A stretch of DNA of 64,000 nt, taken from the NCBI RefSeq assembly GCF_037094465.1, contig NZ_CP146609.1, positions 1,048,501-1,112,500 on the forward strand, given 5' to 3'. The first letter of the stretch is position 1; the number at the start of each line of letters is the position of its first letter. Shown one piece after another: positions 9,058 through 16,983 of this stretch. This DNA is from Pseudodesulfovibrio sp. 5S69. Lineage in GTDB: Bacteria > Desulfobacterota > Desulfovibrionia > Desulfovibrionales > Desulfovibrionaceae. The position numbers were made by a program, and so were the translations under genes. The notes under the pieces are model-generated. The model was given only the letters and a program-made list of their open reading frames with translations, did no database searches and was not told the DNA's origin.

Positions 9058-9175
9058 GCCTCCGGCAGCCAAGGGAAGGAGAGAGGGAACCCTTTGAGAG
9101 AAGGGTTCCCTCTCTCCTTCCCTTGGACTCCATCCCCTCTCGCTCTCCTAAACTTTTTGGGTGCCTTCGGCAGGG
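9058..9175 (+). repeat. Family A intergenic palindrome with perfect 24-bp arms
   Basis: The element opens GCCTCCGGCAGCC. It then has perfect inverted arms at 9071-9094 and 9101-9124 around the loop TGAGAG, and continues with GGACTCCATCCCCTC to CTAAACTTTTTGGGTGCC, TTCGGCAGG. The order, opening block, GGACTCC and AAACTTTTTG blocks recur at 20385, 25771, 25915 and 39860 with different stem sequences. It lies between two minus-strand genes and is the copy whose orientation does not follow the upstream gene. Confidence 0.85.
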
Positions 9176-9240
9176 GCAGGCGGGCCGAAGAACAAGGGCG
9201 GCTCCGTGGAGCCGCCCTTGTGGGTGCGCGATGCGTCGGA

Positions 9241-10200
9241 TCAGAGGCCGGTGCCTTGGAACAAGGCCTTTTGCAACCCCATGGACCATTGGCCCTTGGG
9301 GAAGCCCTGGCCCACGGCGTAGTGGTCCAGGGAGCGTTTGGTCTGGGGGCCGAAGTTCTTGTCGATGGGCCCCTTGTAGATGCCCAGCTCCTTGAGGCGT
9401 TTCTGGATCAGCTCCACGTCGTCCGGGAAGACCGGGTTGAGGAAGGCCAGGCCGCGTTCCAGGGGGCCCTGGGCGGGCGCGGACGCGACCGGTGCCGGTG
9501 CCGGGGCTGGCCGGGGAGCGGGTTGCGCGCTGGGAATGGCCTGGGGCGCGGGCCGGGCGGGCGCCGGAGCGTAGGCCGGAGCGGGAGCGGGTGCCGGAGC
9601 GGGTGCCGGCGGCGGTGCATAGGCAGGGGCCTGGGCCGGAGCACGGGCCGGAGCCGGGGCAGGGGCGGGAGCGGGGGCCGGAGCACGGGCCGGGGCCGGA
9701 GCCGGGGCGTAGCTGGCCGTCTTGGGCGCGGAGTCCCAGCGGGCGATCTGCACCCGTTTGCCCGCGCCGTCGCCGGGGGCGGAATAGTAGTTGATGGAGA
9801 ACCGTTCGGCAAAGGCGGCGGGCGGGAACCGGGTGGCGAACATGTGCACGGGCATGCCCTGGAAGTTCATGTACCGTTCCTGGCTCTTGGCCTCGCCGTC
9901 GGTTGTCGCGCGGTTCGTCCGGCGGTCCGTGACCACTGCCTCGAATTGGGCGTTCGGCGGCAGCTTGCCGCGCAGGAAGCTCATGACCATGTAGCTGTCC
10001 GCCGTCCCACCCCCCGCGGCCGGGTCTTGGGCGTGCCGCACGGCCAGATCGTGCAGGGCGTTCCAGTCGGTGAAGACCTCGTAGGGGATGGTCCTGAAGG
10101 TCTCCATGGGCACGAGGTAGACCTCCACCTGGGCAGCGGCCGCGGGTGCTGCCCGGCACAGGAGCAGAGCCAGGGCCAAGACGATGAATTTGATACGCAT
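9241..10200 (-). CDS. Exported peptidoglycan-binding-domain protein with Ala-Pro linker
   Basis: From the chosen ATG (AGGA seven bases upstream; 10203 is an alternative) the protein has 319 residues. It has a Sec signal peptide (MRIKFIVLALALLLCRAAPA, then AAA). An uncharacterised domain of about 150 residues begins VEVYLVPMETF. A low-complexity Ala-Pro linker of about 70 residues follows. A C-terminal peptidoglycan-binding fold of about 70 residues contains DVELIQKRLKELGIY and FGPQTKRSLD. The gene upstream is a paralogue: both share the linker layout, a nearly identical C-terminal domain and a similar ...PMETF/...PEKTF opening. It is the last of four consecutive genes for exported proteins. 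Likely periplasmic and wall-attached; the role is unknown. Confidence 0.8.
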   Translation of the reverse strand: MRIKFIVLALALLLCRAAPAAAAQVEVYLVPMETFRTIPYEVFTDWNALHDLAVRHAQDPAAGGGTADSYMVMSFLRGKLPPNAQFEAVVTDRRTNRATTDGEAKSQERYMNFQGMPVHMFATRFPPAAFAERFSINYYSAPGDGAGKRVQIARWDSAPKTASYAPAPAPARAPAPAPAPAPAPARAPAQAPAYAPPPAPAPAPAPAPAYAPAPARPAPQAIPSAQPAPRPAPAPAPVASAPAQGPLERGLAFLNPVFPDDVELIQKRLKELGIYKGPIDKNFGPQTKRSLDHYAVGQGFPKGQWSMGLQKALFQGTGL

Positions 10201-10320
10201 CATGCCGTCCTTGTTGCAGGAAGTTGCTGTCATGCCGCCTCCGCCTGCGCCGTCCCCGCCGCCGGAGGGAAGGGCGGCGGGGTGCGGCGGGCGGGGCAAG
10301 GGCCGTGGCGGCCCGTCCCG

Positions 10321-11538
10321 TTATTGGCCGGTGCCCTTGAACAGGGCCTTTTGCACGCCCAGGCTCCACTGGCCCGTGGGCAGGCCGTGTTGCTGGTTGA
10401 AGGTGTCGAGCGCCTTGCGGGTCAGGGGCCCGAAGTCGCTGTCGATCTTGTAGTTGTACAAGCCGAGCTCGTGCAGCCGGACCTGGATGATCGCCACGTC
10501 CTCAGGGAAGACCGGGTTGAGGAACCGGGCGCCCGAGGCCAGGGGGCCTTCGCCGGGCTGCGCCGAGGCGGCCGGAGCGTATCCGCTCGCCGGAGCCGTC
10601 TGGGCGGCCGGTGCCGGGGCGTAGGGTTTCTTGACGTTGAGGAACTCGCCGACCACGACCTCGGGCAGATAGGAGTTGGCCTCCTGCTTGTAAGTCACGC
10701 CCACGTAGAACTTGAAGCGCGAGGAGCCGGGCGCGAACTTGCCGCCCGCCACCAGGATGCGCCAGCCCGAATCATTGATGGAGATACCCTCGGCGAGCTT
10801 CTTGCCCGCGCCGTAGGGCCGGTCCGTGATGGTCATGGCCAGGGAGGCCTCCTGGTAGATGCGGTCCTTGCAGAAGGTCAGGATGTAGTATTCGCCGGTC
10901 AGCCCGACCCTGCTTTCGCCCTCGCCGTAGGTCATGGGCTCGGCGTTCTCGATGGCGAAGAGGTAGTAGTCCATGTAGCTGGTCAGGTTTGAGGCCGCCG
11001 CCTTGAAGGTCTTCTCGGGAATGAAGTAGGTCTCCACCCTGGGGAAGTCGGACGGGATGCCCGCGACCACGGATTTGGTGATGTTGATGTTGTTTGGGGT
11101 GACCACGTATTGGGTGCAGAAGTAGACACCTGCGCGTCGGTTGATCACGTCCTTGAACAGGATCACGCCTTCAAGCATGGCCTGGACCCTGTCCGGTCCG
11201 AGCTCGGCGGTGATGTAGCCGGTCACGCCGACGTTCTTGACGTCGAAGCCGTCGTAGTTGAAGTCGAGCTCGCCCACGGAGTGCTGGCCGTTGGGATCCA
11301 GCGTGACGTTCTCCACGCTGATGCGGCCGCCGCGCAGCCGTTCGATGAGGGCGGCGGTCACGAGCTTGATGTCGTCGAGTTTCTGTGCGGGCGCGGCCGG
11401 GATGACCTGGGGCGCTGGCACTTCCCTGGGCGGCGGCGGATTCAGGGCGGCGGACTGCGGCGTGGGCATGTTGCAGCCAGCCACGGCCACGGCTGCGGCG
11501 CACAACAGCGGGAGGAGGTAAAAAGCGTATTTGCGCAT
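10321..11538 (-). CDS. Peptidoglycan-binding-domain lipoprotein, paralogue of the next gene
   Basis: The 405-residue protein begins with a lipoprotein signal (MRKYAFYLLPLLCAAAVAVA, then GC, a clear lipobox ending at Cys22). A Pro-rich tether follows, then a domain of about 120 residues (DDIKLVTAALIERLRGG...), then a region homologous to the neighbour's N-terminal domain (ETYFIPEKTFKAA...). A short Ala-Pro linker leads to a C-terminal peptidoglycan-binding domain (IIQVRLHELGLYNYKID, FGPLTRKALD, ending FKGTGQ). The expected location is a membrane lipid anchor plus contact with peptidoglycan. It sits 120 bp before its smaller paralogue and 45 bp after the glycine-rich gene. Function unknown. Confidence 0.82.
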   Translation of the reverse strand: MRKYAFYLLPLLCAAAVAVAGCNMPTPQSAALNPPPPREVPAPQVIPAAPAQKLDDIKLVTAALIERLRGGRISVENVTLDPNGQHSVGELDFNYDGFDVKNVGVTGYITAELGPDRVQAMLEGVILFKDVINRRAGVYFCTQYVVTPNNINITKSVVAGIPSDFPRVETYFIPEKTFKAAASNLTSYMDYYLFAIENAEPMTYGEGESRVGLTGEYYILTFCKDRIYQEASLAMTITDRPYGAGKKLAEGISINDSGWRILVAGGKFAPGSSRFKFYVGVTYKQEANSYLPEVVVGEFLNVKKPYAPAPAAQTAPASGYAPAASAQPGEGPLASGARFLNPVFPEDVAIIQVRLHELGLYNYKIDSDFGPLTRKALDTFNQQHGLPTGQWSLGVQKALFKGTGQ

Positions 11539-11583
11539 GGGTGTGTTTCCCCTTTGTTGCTGGTTGGGTTTCGGGCCTTCGGT

Positions 11584-12432
11584 CTAGAGCTGCGGCGTAC
11601 CGCCCGAGATCTGGCTGGCCGGGGCGGACGACATGGGGTCGTACGCCGGGTCCGGGACGTAGCTGGGCTGCTGGGCCACGTTCGGCGCGCCCATGTAGTC
11701 GGCCAGGGCCTCCATGCTCTTGCCCAACTGGCCTTCGATCTCGCCTTCGACGTGCTTGGTCAGGCCGTAGCGGGCCATGGCCTTGGTCGCGATGGCCAGG
11801 GCCCTGGTCCGGACCTGGCTGTTCACGGTGTTGCGGGCGATGTTGATCCCGGCCTTGGCCGTGTTGAAGGCCTTGTCCGCGTTCAGGGGAGAGAAGTGGC
11901 TCATCATGACGGACGAGGTGGCGCTGATGACCACGCCCTTGACGATGCCCTTGGTCCCCAGGCCGTCGCGGTAGGCGTTGGCTCCGCCGCGGGCCGCGCT
12001 CAGGGTGGCCGAGGTGACCCAGCCCACGCCGGGTACGAAGGACAGGCCCGTCTGCGACAGTTCACCCATCTTATCGAGTATCTCCAGAGTCTTGACGCAG
12101 GCGTCGAGCATGGCGGCCTCGTTGTTGGCGGCCGCGGAGTTCTTTTCCAGGAAGACCTGGCGGATGGTCAGCAGGTCGCGTTTGCTGATGGTCGAGCCGG
12201 TGAACGCCTCGACCAGCGTGCTCTGCTGGGAGGGCGAGGTGCTCTGGAAGATCGAGCTCAACTCGGCCGGGGTCCAGGGCTCGATGTTGTCGGCGGCCCC
12301 GCCGCCGACGTCCCCGCCGCCACCACCTCCACCGCCGCCACCATAGGCCCAGGCCAGGGCCGGAGTCAGCAGCAGACCGAGGGCGAGCGCCCAGGCCATC
12401 ATTGTCCGCAGTCCTCTAAGTTCGCATACCAT
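11584..12432 (-). CDS. Exported glycine-rich protein of unknown function
   Basis: The 282-residue protein follows AAGGAG with good spacing. It has a long signal peptide (cleavage probably after ALAWA), then a run of ten glycines, then a mostly helical body (SIFQSTSPSQQSTLVEAF; FNTAKAGINIARNTVNSQV). A central hydrophobic stretch (GLSFVPGVGWVTSATLSAA) could be membrane-active or a buried helix. The tail is Pro/Gln/Ser-rich. I recognise no family. Its place between the haem propeller gene and the peptidoglycan-binding lipoprotein on one strand points to a shared periplasmic task. Confidence 0.75.
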   Translation of the reverse strand: MVCELRGLRTMMAWALALGLLLTPALAWAYGGGGGGGGGGDVGGGAADNIEPWTPAELSSIFQSTSPSQQSTLVEAFTGSTISKRDLLTIRQVFLEKNSAAANNEAAMLDACVKTLEILDKMGELSQTGLSFVPGVGWVTSATLSAARGGANAYRDGLGTKGIVKGVVISATSSVMMSHFSPLNADKAFNTAKAGINIARNTVNSQVRTRALAIATKAMARYGLTKHVEGEIEGQLGKSMEALADYMGAPNVAQQPSYVPDPAYDPMSSAPASQISGGTPQL

Positions 12433-12468
12433 GTCGATCTCCTTGAAGGATAAAATGAAACGATTCCC

Positions 12469-14109
12469 CTATCTGCCGTCCGTTGCCATGGACTCGCCCA
12501 AGGCCCCCTCCGGGTCCGCGAGTTCCAGGGACTTCTGTTCGTGTTTCGCATGGTCCGGAACGAACTCCGGGACCATGGCCGCCAGTTCTTCGTGGCTGAA
12601 GCGGAAGAGCCGCAGCGGCGGGCTGGACCGGCCGTCGTCGTCTATGTGGGTCAGGAAAATTTCGGTGAAGGGGGAATTCCCCTTGGAGGCGAAGGCCAGC
12701 CACCGGGAGTTGGGCGACCAGGTGTGCCAGGAGTTCATCAGCCCGGTGTTGGCCTTGAGCACGTGCGCCTCGCCGCCCCCGGCCGGGACGATGGCGATCT
12801 TCGAGTCCGGCTGGAGGACCAGGCCGGTGGCGCACTGGGTGAAGGCCAACCAGCGGCCGTCGGGCGAATACTTGGGAAAGAAGTTGCTCAGGCCGTTGTC
12901 GGATGCGCCCTCTATCGGCTCGGGCACGCCGCCCCCGCCGTGGTTGAAGGGGACGGACCAGAGATCGAACTGCACGGGGTATTTGGCGTTGACCGCGCGG
13001 ATGTCCTGGCCGGGGTCCTCCTTGCGCAGTTCGCCGGCCACGATGCGGGCCACCAGGGCCGTCTCCACGTCGGCCCGGGCAAAGGCCAGCCGCGTCCCAT
13101 CCGGGCTGAAGGCCGGGTTGGTCTGGATGCGCCTGACGTCGTTCGCGCCGGGCAGGGGCGCGATCTTGCCGGTCCTGGCGTCGTAGATCGCGACCTGGCC
13201 CGTGGCCGGATAGAACATCTGCGAGAAATAGAGGTCGTCGAGCATGACGAAGGCAGAGGTCTCGCCCACGGTGGAGGCGGCATAGCGCCCGTCCGGGGAG
13301 AGGCTGGTGAACAGCCCCATGCTGTAGGTGGCGGGCTTGGGCGGGACGTAGTCGTTCCAGGAGACCACGTCCCGGTCGTCCACCGAGACCTGTTCGCCCA
13401 CGGACACCAGGGCGTAACCGCCCTTGTCCCCCTTGTAATCCATGTCCATGCCGTAGGCGGAGCCGTCCAGGGAATAGGCGTGGCAGTTGAAGCAGATGGG
13501 CACGTCCTGCATGACGATGCGCGGCCGGCCGTAGTCCGAGAGGTCGCCGATGACGACCTGGCTGTCGTTGGGGTTCTTCTGGGCCGTGCGGAAGGGCAGC
13601 CGCTTGCGCAGGAAGGAGAGGCGCGCGGCCACGGGCTCGCCGCTCACGGCGAAGCTGGTCCGTCCGGAGGAGACCATGCGGCCGTCCGGGCCCAGGCCCG
13701 AGACGGCGGCCTCGATGGTATGCCCGCCCGCGTCCGAGCGGATGCGTTCCCACAGGGACCGTTCGGGTATCCAGCGGGGGGTGTTCAACAGCCCCTTGCA
13801 CAGGGGCTGCCCGTCCACGGTCAGGGTGACGAGCCAGGCCCCGGCCGCGGGATCCCGCCAGCGGAAGATGGGGGAGGCCGCGTCCTCCGGGACGAGCGCG
13901 CCGTCGGCCGGTTCCAGGATCGTGAGGGGAGCCGGGGAATCCGCCGGGACCAGCCGCTCGATGGCTGCGGCCAGGGTCGTGCCGGGCGGCAGAGCGAGGT
14001 CGGCGGAGCGGAAGAGCGGGTAGGCGGCCGCCCCGGAGGGCGCCAGTGCGGCGAGGCAGAGCAGAAGAAGGGAGAAAATCTGTCCCGGGCGGAAGCGGTG
14101 GGGCGGCAT
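12469..14109 (-). CDS. Exported TolB-like beta-propeller with a c-type haem motif
   Basis: The 546-residue protein has a signal peptide (IFSLLLLCLAALAPSGAAA), an Ig-like region (about 55-150), then PD40/WD40-like blades recognised by repeated SPDGR/SPDGT...LAF turns (SLSPDGRYAAST, FSPDGTRLAFA, YSPDGRWLAFT, SPNSRWLAFA). Residues 205-209 are CFNCH, a CxxCH haem-attachment site followed by AYSLDG. I recall this CxxCHxxSxDG arrangement in propeller proteins of other phyla, but cannot check it. One haem would make it a periplasmic electron-transfer or redox-sensing propeller. GGAG precedes the ATG. It is the first gene of the four-gene exported set. Confidence 0.82.
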   Translation of the reverse strand: MPPHRFRPGQIFSLLLLCLAALAPSGAAAYPLFRSADLALPPGTTLAAAIERLVPADSPAPLTILEPADGALVPEDAASPIFRWRDPAAGAWLVTLTVDGQPLCKGLLNTPRWIPERSLWERIRSDAGGHTIEAAVSGLGPDGRMVSSGRTSFAVSGEPVAARLSFLRKRLPFRTAQKNPNDSQVVIGDLSDYGRPRIVMQDVPICFNCHAYSLDGSAYGMDMDYKGDKGGYALVSVGEQVSVDDRDVVSWNDYVPPKPATYSMGLFTSLSPDGRYAASTVGETSAFVMLDDLYFSQMFYPATGQVAIYDARTGKIAPLPGANDVRRIQTNPAFSPDGTRLAFARADVETALVARIVAGELRKEDPGQDIRAVNAKYPVQFDLWSVPFNHGGGGVPEPIEGASDNGLSNFFPKYSPDGRWLAFTQCATGLVLQPDSKIAIVPAGGGEAHVLKANTGLMNSWHTWSPNSRWLAFASKGNSPFTEIFLTHIDDDGRSSPPLRLFRFSHEELAAMVPEFVPDHAKHEQKSLELADPEGALGESMATDGR

Positions 14110-14279
14110 TCTTTCTCCTGCCTGTATAAATAGTTAGAAGAATTTAGGCTAGTTTGGGCAACGATAATATACTGAGCGAATTTTGGCAAGAAATATGCGG
14201 ACACACGATACCTGTTCCGGTATGCGCGGCAGGGGCGGAAACGCAGGGGGTCGGGGCGCGGAGCGGCCCGGCGAGGGGA

Positions 14280-14549
14280 CTAGCGGATGTAGTTGGGCAG
14301 GTTGAGGAAGAGGTTGGTGGTATAGGACGTCATCTTGTCCATGATCCATGGGAAGGCCAGGAGCAGGGCCAGGAAGATGGCGATGATCTTGGGCACCATG
14401 GTCAGGGTCATCTCCTGGATTTGGGTGGCGGCCTGGATGATGGAGATGAAGATGCCCACGATCATGCCGATGCCGAGCATGGGCAGGGAGATGATCAGGG
14501 TCATCTCGATGGCCTGTCTGGCGAAACCGACGACGAATTCCGGTGTCAT
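14280..14549 (-). CDS. fliQ: Flagellar biosynthetic protein FliQ
   Basis: The 89-residue protein has two hydrophobic helices and the FliQ pattern TPEFVVGFARQAIEMTLIIS followed by PMLGIGMIVGIFISI. FliQ is a component of the flagellar type III export gate with FliP and FliR. The ATG at 14549 is chosen because AAGGAGGG lies six bases upstream; longer starts add a Pro-rich leader alien to the family. It is the last gene of the fliLNOPQ run, 82 bp after fliP. Confidence 0.95.
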   Translation of the reverse strand: MTPEFVVGFARQAIEMTLIISLPMLGIGMIVGIFISIIQAATQIQEMTLTMVPKIIAIFLALLLAFPWIMDKMTSYTTNLFLNLPNYIR

Positions 14550-14631
14550 GTCAGGCCCTCCTTGCCGGGGCGGTTGAGGTTGCGGGGCGGCCGCAGGGCG
14601 GACCACTCCCCGGGTAACGCGGTGGGCAGGG

Positions 14632-15393
14632 TCACTGGAAGGTGTTTACCAGCGAGCCCACCAGCAGGTTCCAGCCGTCGATCAGGATGAACAGGAGAAT
14701 CTTGAACGGCAGCGAGATCATGACCGGCGGCAGCATCATCATGCCCATGGCCAGCAGGATGGAGGCCACGACCATGTCCAGGATGAGGAACGGGATGTAG
14801 ATCAGAAAGCCGATGGTGAAGCCGGTCTTCAGTTCGGAGATGGTGTAGGCGGCCACCAGCATGATGGTCGGCACCTCTTCCTTGTTCTCGGGACGCGGTT
14901 CCTTGGTGATGGAGTAGAATATGGACAGGTCCTTTTCGCGGGTGTGCTTGAACATGAACGCGCGGATGGGGACCTGGGCGCGGGTCAGCGCCTCGGTGAA
15001 ATTGATGGTCTCGTTCATGTACGGCTGGAGCGCGGTCTCGTTGATGGCCTTGCCCACCGGGTACATGATGACCATGGTCATGAAGATGGCCAGGGCGGCC
15101 AGGATCTGGTTGGGCGGCATCTGCTGGGTGCCCATGGCCTGCCGGATGAAGTGGAAGACGATGATGATCCGGGTGAAGGAGGTCATGGTCAGCATGATGG
15201 CCGGGGCCAGGGACAGGACGGTCAGCAGGAAGAGGATCTCGAGCAGGGTCGAGACCTCCTGCGGGTCCGCCTGCCCGGCGGCCAGCTCCATGGTCAGCTT
15301 GGGGATGACCGGGGCCTGGGCCCAGGCCAGGGCCGGGAGCAGGACGGCGGCCAGCACCGTCAGCAGAAAGATGAGATGTTTGCGGCTAGCCAC
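14632..15393 (-). CDS. fliP: Flagellar biosynthetic protein FliP
   Basis: The 253-residue protein has a signal-like N terminus (cleavage after ALAWA) and four membrane segments. Family blocks include LTMTSFTRIIIVFHFIRQAM, GTQQMPPNQILAALAIFMT and PFLILDMVVASILLAMGMMM. FliP forms the core of the export gate through which flagellar subunits leave the cell. The start overlaps the end of fliO by 8 bp, showing tight operon packing. Confidence 0.97.
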   Translation of the reverse strand: MASRKHLIFLLTVLAAVLLPALAWAQAPVIPKLTMELAAGQADPQEVSTLLEILFLLTVLSLAPAIMLTMTSFTRIIIVFHFIRQAMGTQQMPPNQILAALAIFMTMVIMYPVGKAINETALQPYMNETINFTEALTRAQVPIRAFMFKHTREKDLSIFYSITKEPRPENKEEVPTIMLVAAYTISELKTGFTIGFLIYIPFLILDMVVASILLAMGMMMLPPVMISLPFKILLFILIDGWNLLVGSLVNTFQ

Positions 15394-15769
15394 GGCCCGC
15401 GTTCCTCTTGAGCACCGAGGCGAAGGTCTTGCGTTCCGTCGGCTCCGCCTCGGGCGCGGCCTCTTCCTCGGCGAGCAGGGTGACGCTGTGCTCGGTCACG
15501 CCGAGCAGCAGGTCCTTGTCGCGGTAGCGCACCACGGCCACGGACTGGCGGTTGCCGAGCATCAACCGGTTGACCAGCTTCGGGCCGTTGGGGCCGGAGC
15601 CGGTCAGCACGCCGGGCACCCCGAATCGCTTGAGCAGCCAGTAGGCCAGAAAAATGACGCCGAGCAGCAGGAACAGGTATCCGGCTGTGGTCAGGATGGT
15701 GGTTCCCGAATTCACGGCCGGAAGCTGCATGGGGGCGGCGGTGGTGCCGACTGGAGCCGGGCTAGCCAA
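15386..15769 (-). CDS. fliO: Flagellar export-gate assembly protein FliO
   Basis: The 127-residue protein has one transmembrane helix (GYLFLLLGVIFLAYWLLKRF) and a cytoplasmic domain (NRLMLGNRQSVAVVRYRDKD, LLLGVTEHSVTLL) typical of FliO/FliZ. FliO helps assemble the FliP ring. It overlaps fliP at its 3' end and fliN at its 5' end, so identity is supported by position as well as sequence. Confidence 0.9.
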   Translation of the reverse strand: MASPAPVGTTAAPMQLPAVNSGTTILTTAGYLFLLLGVIFLAYWLLKRFGVPGVLTGSGPNGPKLVNRLMLGNRQSVAVVRYRDKDLLLGVTEHSVTLLAEEEAAPEAEPTERKTFASVLKRNAGRG

Positions 15770-16319
15770 GTTGCTTCACCCGCTCGATGGGGCTGATGAT
15801 GTCGGTCAGCCGGATGCCGAACTTCTCGTTGATGACCACGGCCTCGCCGCGCGCCACCAGCTTGCCGTTGACGTAGATCTCGAGCGGTTCTCCGGCCAGC
15901 TTGTTCAGCTCGACCACCGAGCCCTGGCCCAGTTGCAGGAGTTCGTTGATCAGCAGCTTGGTGCGGCCCAGCTCGGCCGAGACCTCCAGGGGGATGTCCA
16001 GGATGAAGTCCAGGTCCCGCTTGCCCGAGGAACTGCCGGCCTTGGCGTCCGGGCCCATGTCGGTCAGGTCGTAGTCGTGAGTCTGAGTGGACAGGAAGGC
16101 CTGTTCCTTCTCGTGCTTGACCTCTTCCTGCTCGGTCTCGGCCAGGGCGGCGGCCCATTCGTCGGCCAGGGTCTCGTCGTCGTTGCCCACGTCGGCGCTG
16201 CCCGCTTCGGAAGGATCGGTCACGTTCTCCAGATTCCCCAGCGGATCGTCGTCCGAGTCGTCGCCATCCAGCAGGGCATCGGCCCATTCCTGTGCGAGTT
16301 TATCCTGATCGTCAGCCAT
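15762..16319 (-). CDS. fliN: Flagellar motor switch protein FliN
   Basis: The 185-residue protein has an acidic N-terminal extension of about 100 residues (Asp/Glu-rich, no clear fold) and a C-terminal SpoA/FliN domain: LDFILDIPLEVSAELGRTKL, LLQLGQGSVVELNKLAGEP, IYVNGKLVARGEAVVINEKF. FliN sits in the C-ring and binds the chemotaxis response regulator and export ATPase parts. FliN is often much shorter, so the acidic extension is notable. The ATG at 16319 excludes an upstream leader rich in Ser/Cys. Confidence 0.95.
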   Translation of the reverse strand: MADDQDKLAQEWADALLDGDDSDDDPLGNLENVTDPSEAGSADVGNDDETLADEWAAALAETEQEEVKHEKEQAFLSTQTHDYDLTDMGPDAKAGSSSGKRDLDFILDIPLEVSAELGRTKLLINELLQLGQGSVVELNKLAGEPLEIYVNGKLVARGEAVVINEKFGIRLTDIISPIERVKQLG

Positions 16320-16401
16320 GTCGCTCACCTCGTTAAATTCGTTATTCGCGGTCGGGCCGTCAAAACCGGGACGGTCCGCAACGGAACTAGCAAGAAGCGT
16401 G

Positions 16402-16905
16402 CTACTGGATGACCATTTCCGTGATGTAGACCCGCAGCACCCCGCCGTTGCCGACAATCTGGTTCAGGCGGTCCGCGATCTCCTGCTTGAGTTCCACCTT
16501 GTCCTGCATGGTGGACAACCCTTCGTAGGTTTTGCTCGAAAGCAGCAGGATCAGGGTGTCCTTGATCTTGGGCTCGTACTTGGCCAGGGCGGCCTGGGCG
16601 TCGGCGTCCCGCACCTCCACCTCCACCCCGAGCTTCAGGTACCGGCGGCCCAGGGGGTCGGCCAGGTTGACCAGGAACGTAGGCAGGGTCACGATCAGGC
16701 CCTCCTGCTGTTCGGCGGGCTTGCCGGGATCGCCCGCGGCATCCTGCTGCGCGGCCGTGTCTTCCTTGGGGGCGGCGAAAAACATCTTGTAGCCGAACCA
16801 ACCGCCCACTCCCAACGCCGCCAGCAAGACGACGATGATGATCCACTTGAGCAGGCCGCCCTTCTTCTTTTTCCCTTCTTCCTGGGTCAATTCTTCTTGA
16901 GCCAT
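16402..16905 (-). CDS. fliL: Flagellar basal body-associated protein FliL
   Basis: The 167-residue protein has a Lys-rich cytoplasmic start, one transmembrane helix (LLKWIIIVVLLAALGVGGWF) and a periplasmic FliL domain (LPTFLVNLADPLGRRYLKLG, LSSKTYEGLSTMQDKVELK). FliL is a ring around the stator that supports torque. AAAGG precedes the ATG. It lies 78 bp downstream of the motB gene ending at 16984. Confidence 0.93.
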   Translation of the reverse strand: MAQEELTQEEGKKKKGGLLKWIIIVVLLAALGVGGWFGYKMFFAAPKEDTAAQQDAAGDPGKPAEQQEGLIVTLPTFLVNLADPLGRRYLKLGVEVEVRDADAQAALAKYEPKIKDTLILLLSSKTYEGLSTMQDKVELKQEIADRLNQIVGNGGVLRVYITEMVIQ

Positions 16906-16983
16906 GGCAGTTACCTTTCCTGCTGGTTGTTCTTCATCCCTTATCGTCAATCGCCCCACTTTTCCAGACTAACTTTAGACTCG

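Noticed and set aside
9540..9715. CRISPR-like short repeats
   Set aside because: These are gccgga/gcgggc codon repeats for the Ala-Pro linker inside a gene, without unique spacers of constant length. No CRISPR array was seen anywhere in the window.
16906..16983. Sigma-28-like elements (TAAAGTTA, GACGATAA) upstream of fliL
   Set aside because: The spacing is about 21 bp instead of 11, so the pair does not form a proper sigma-28 promoter.
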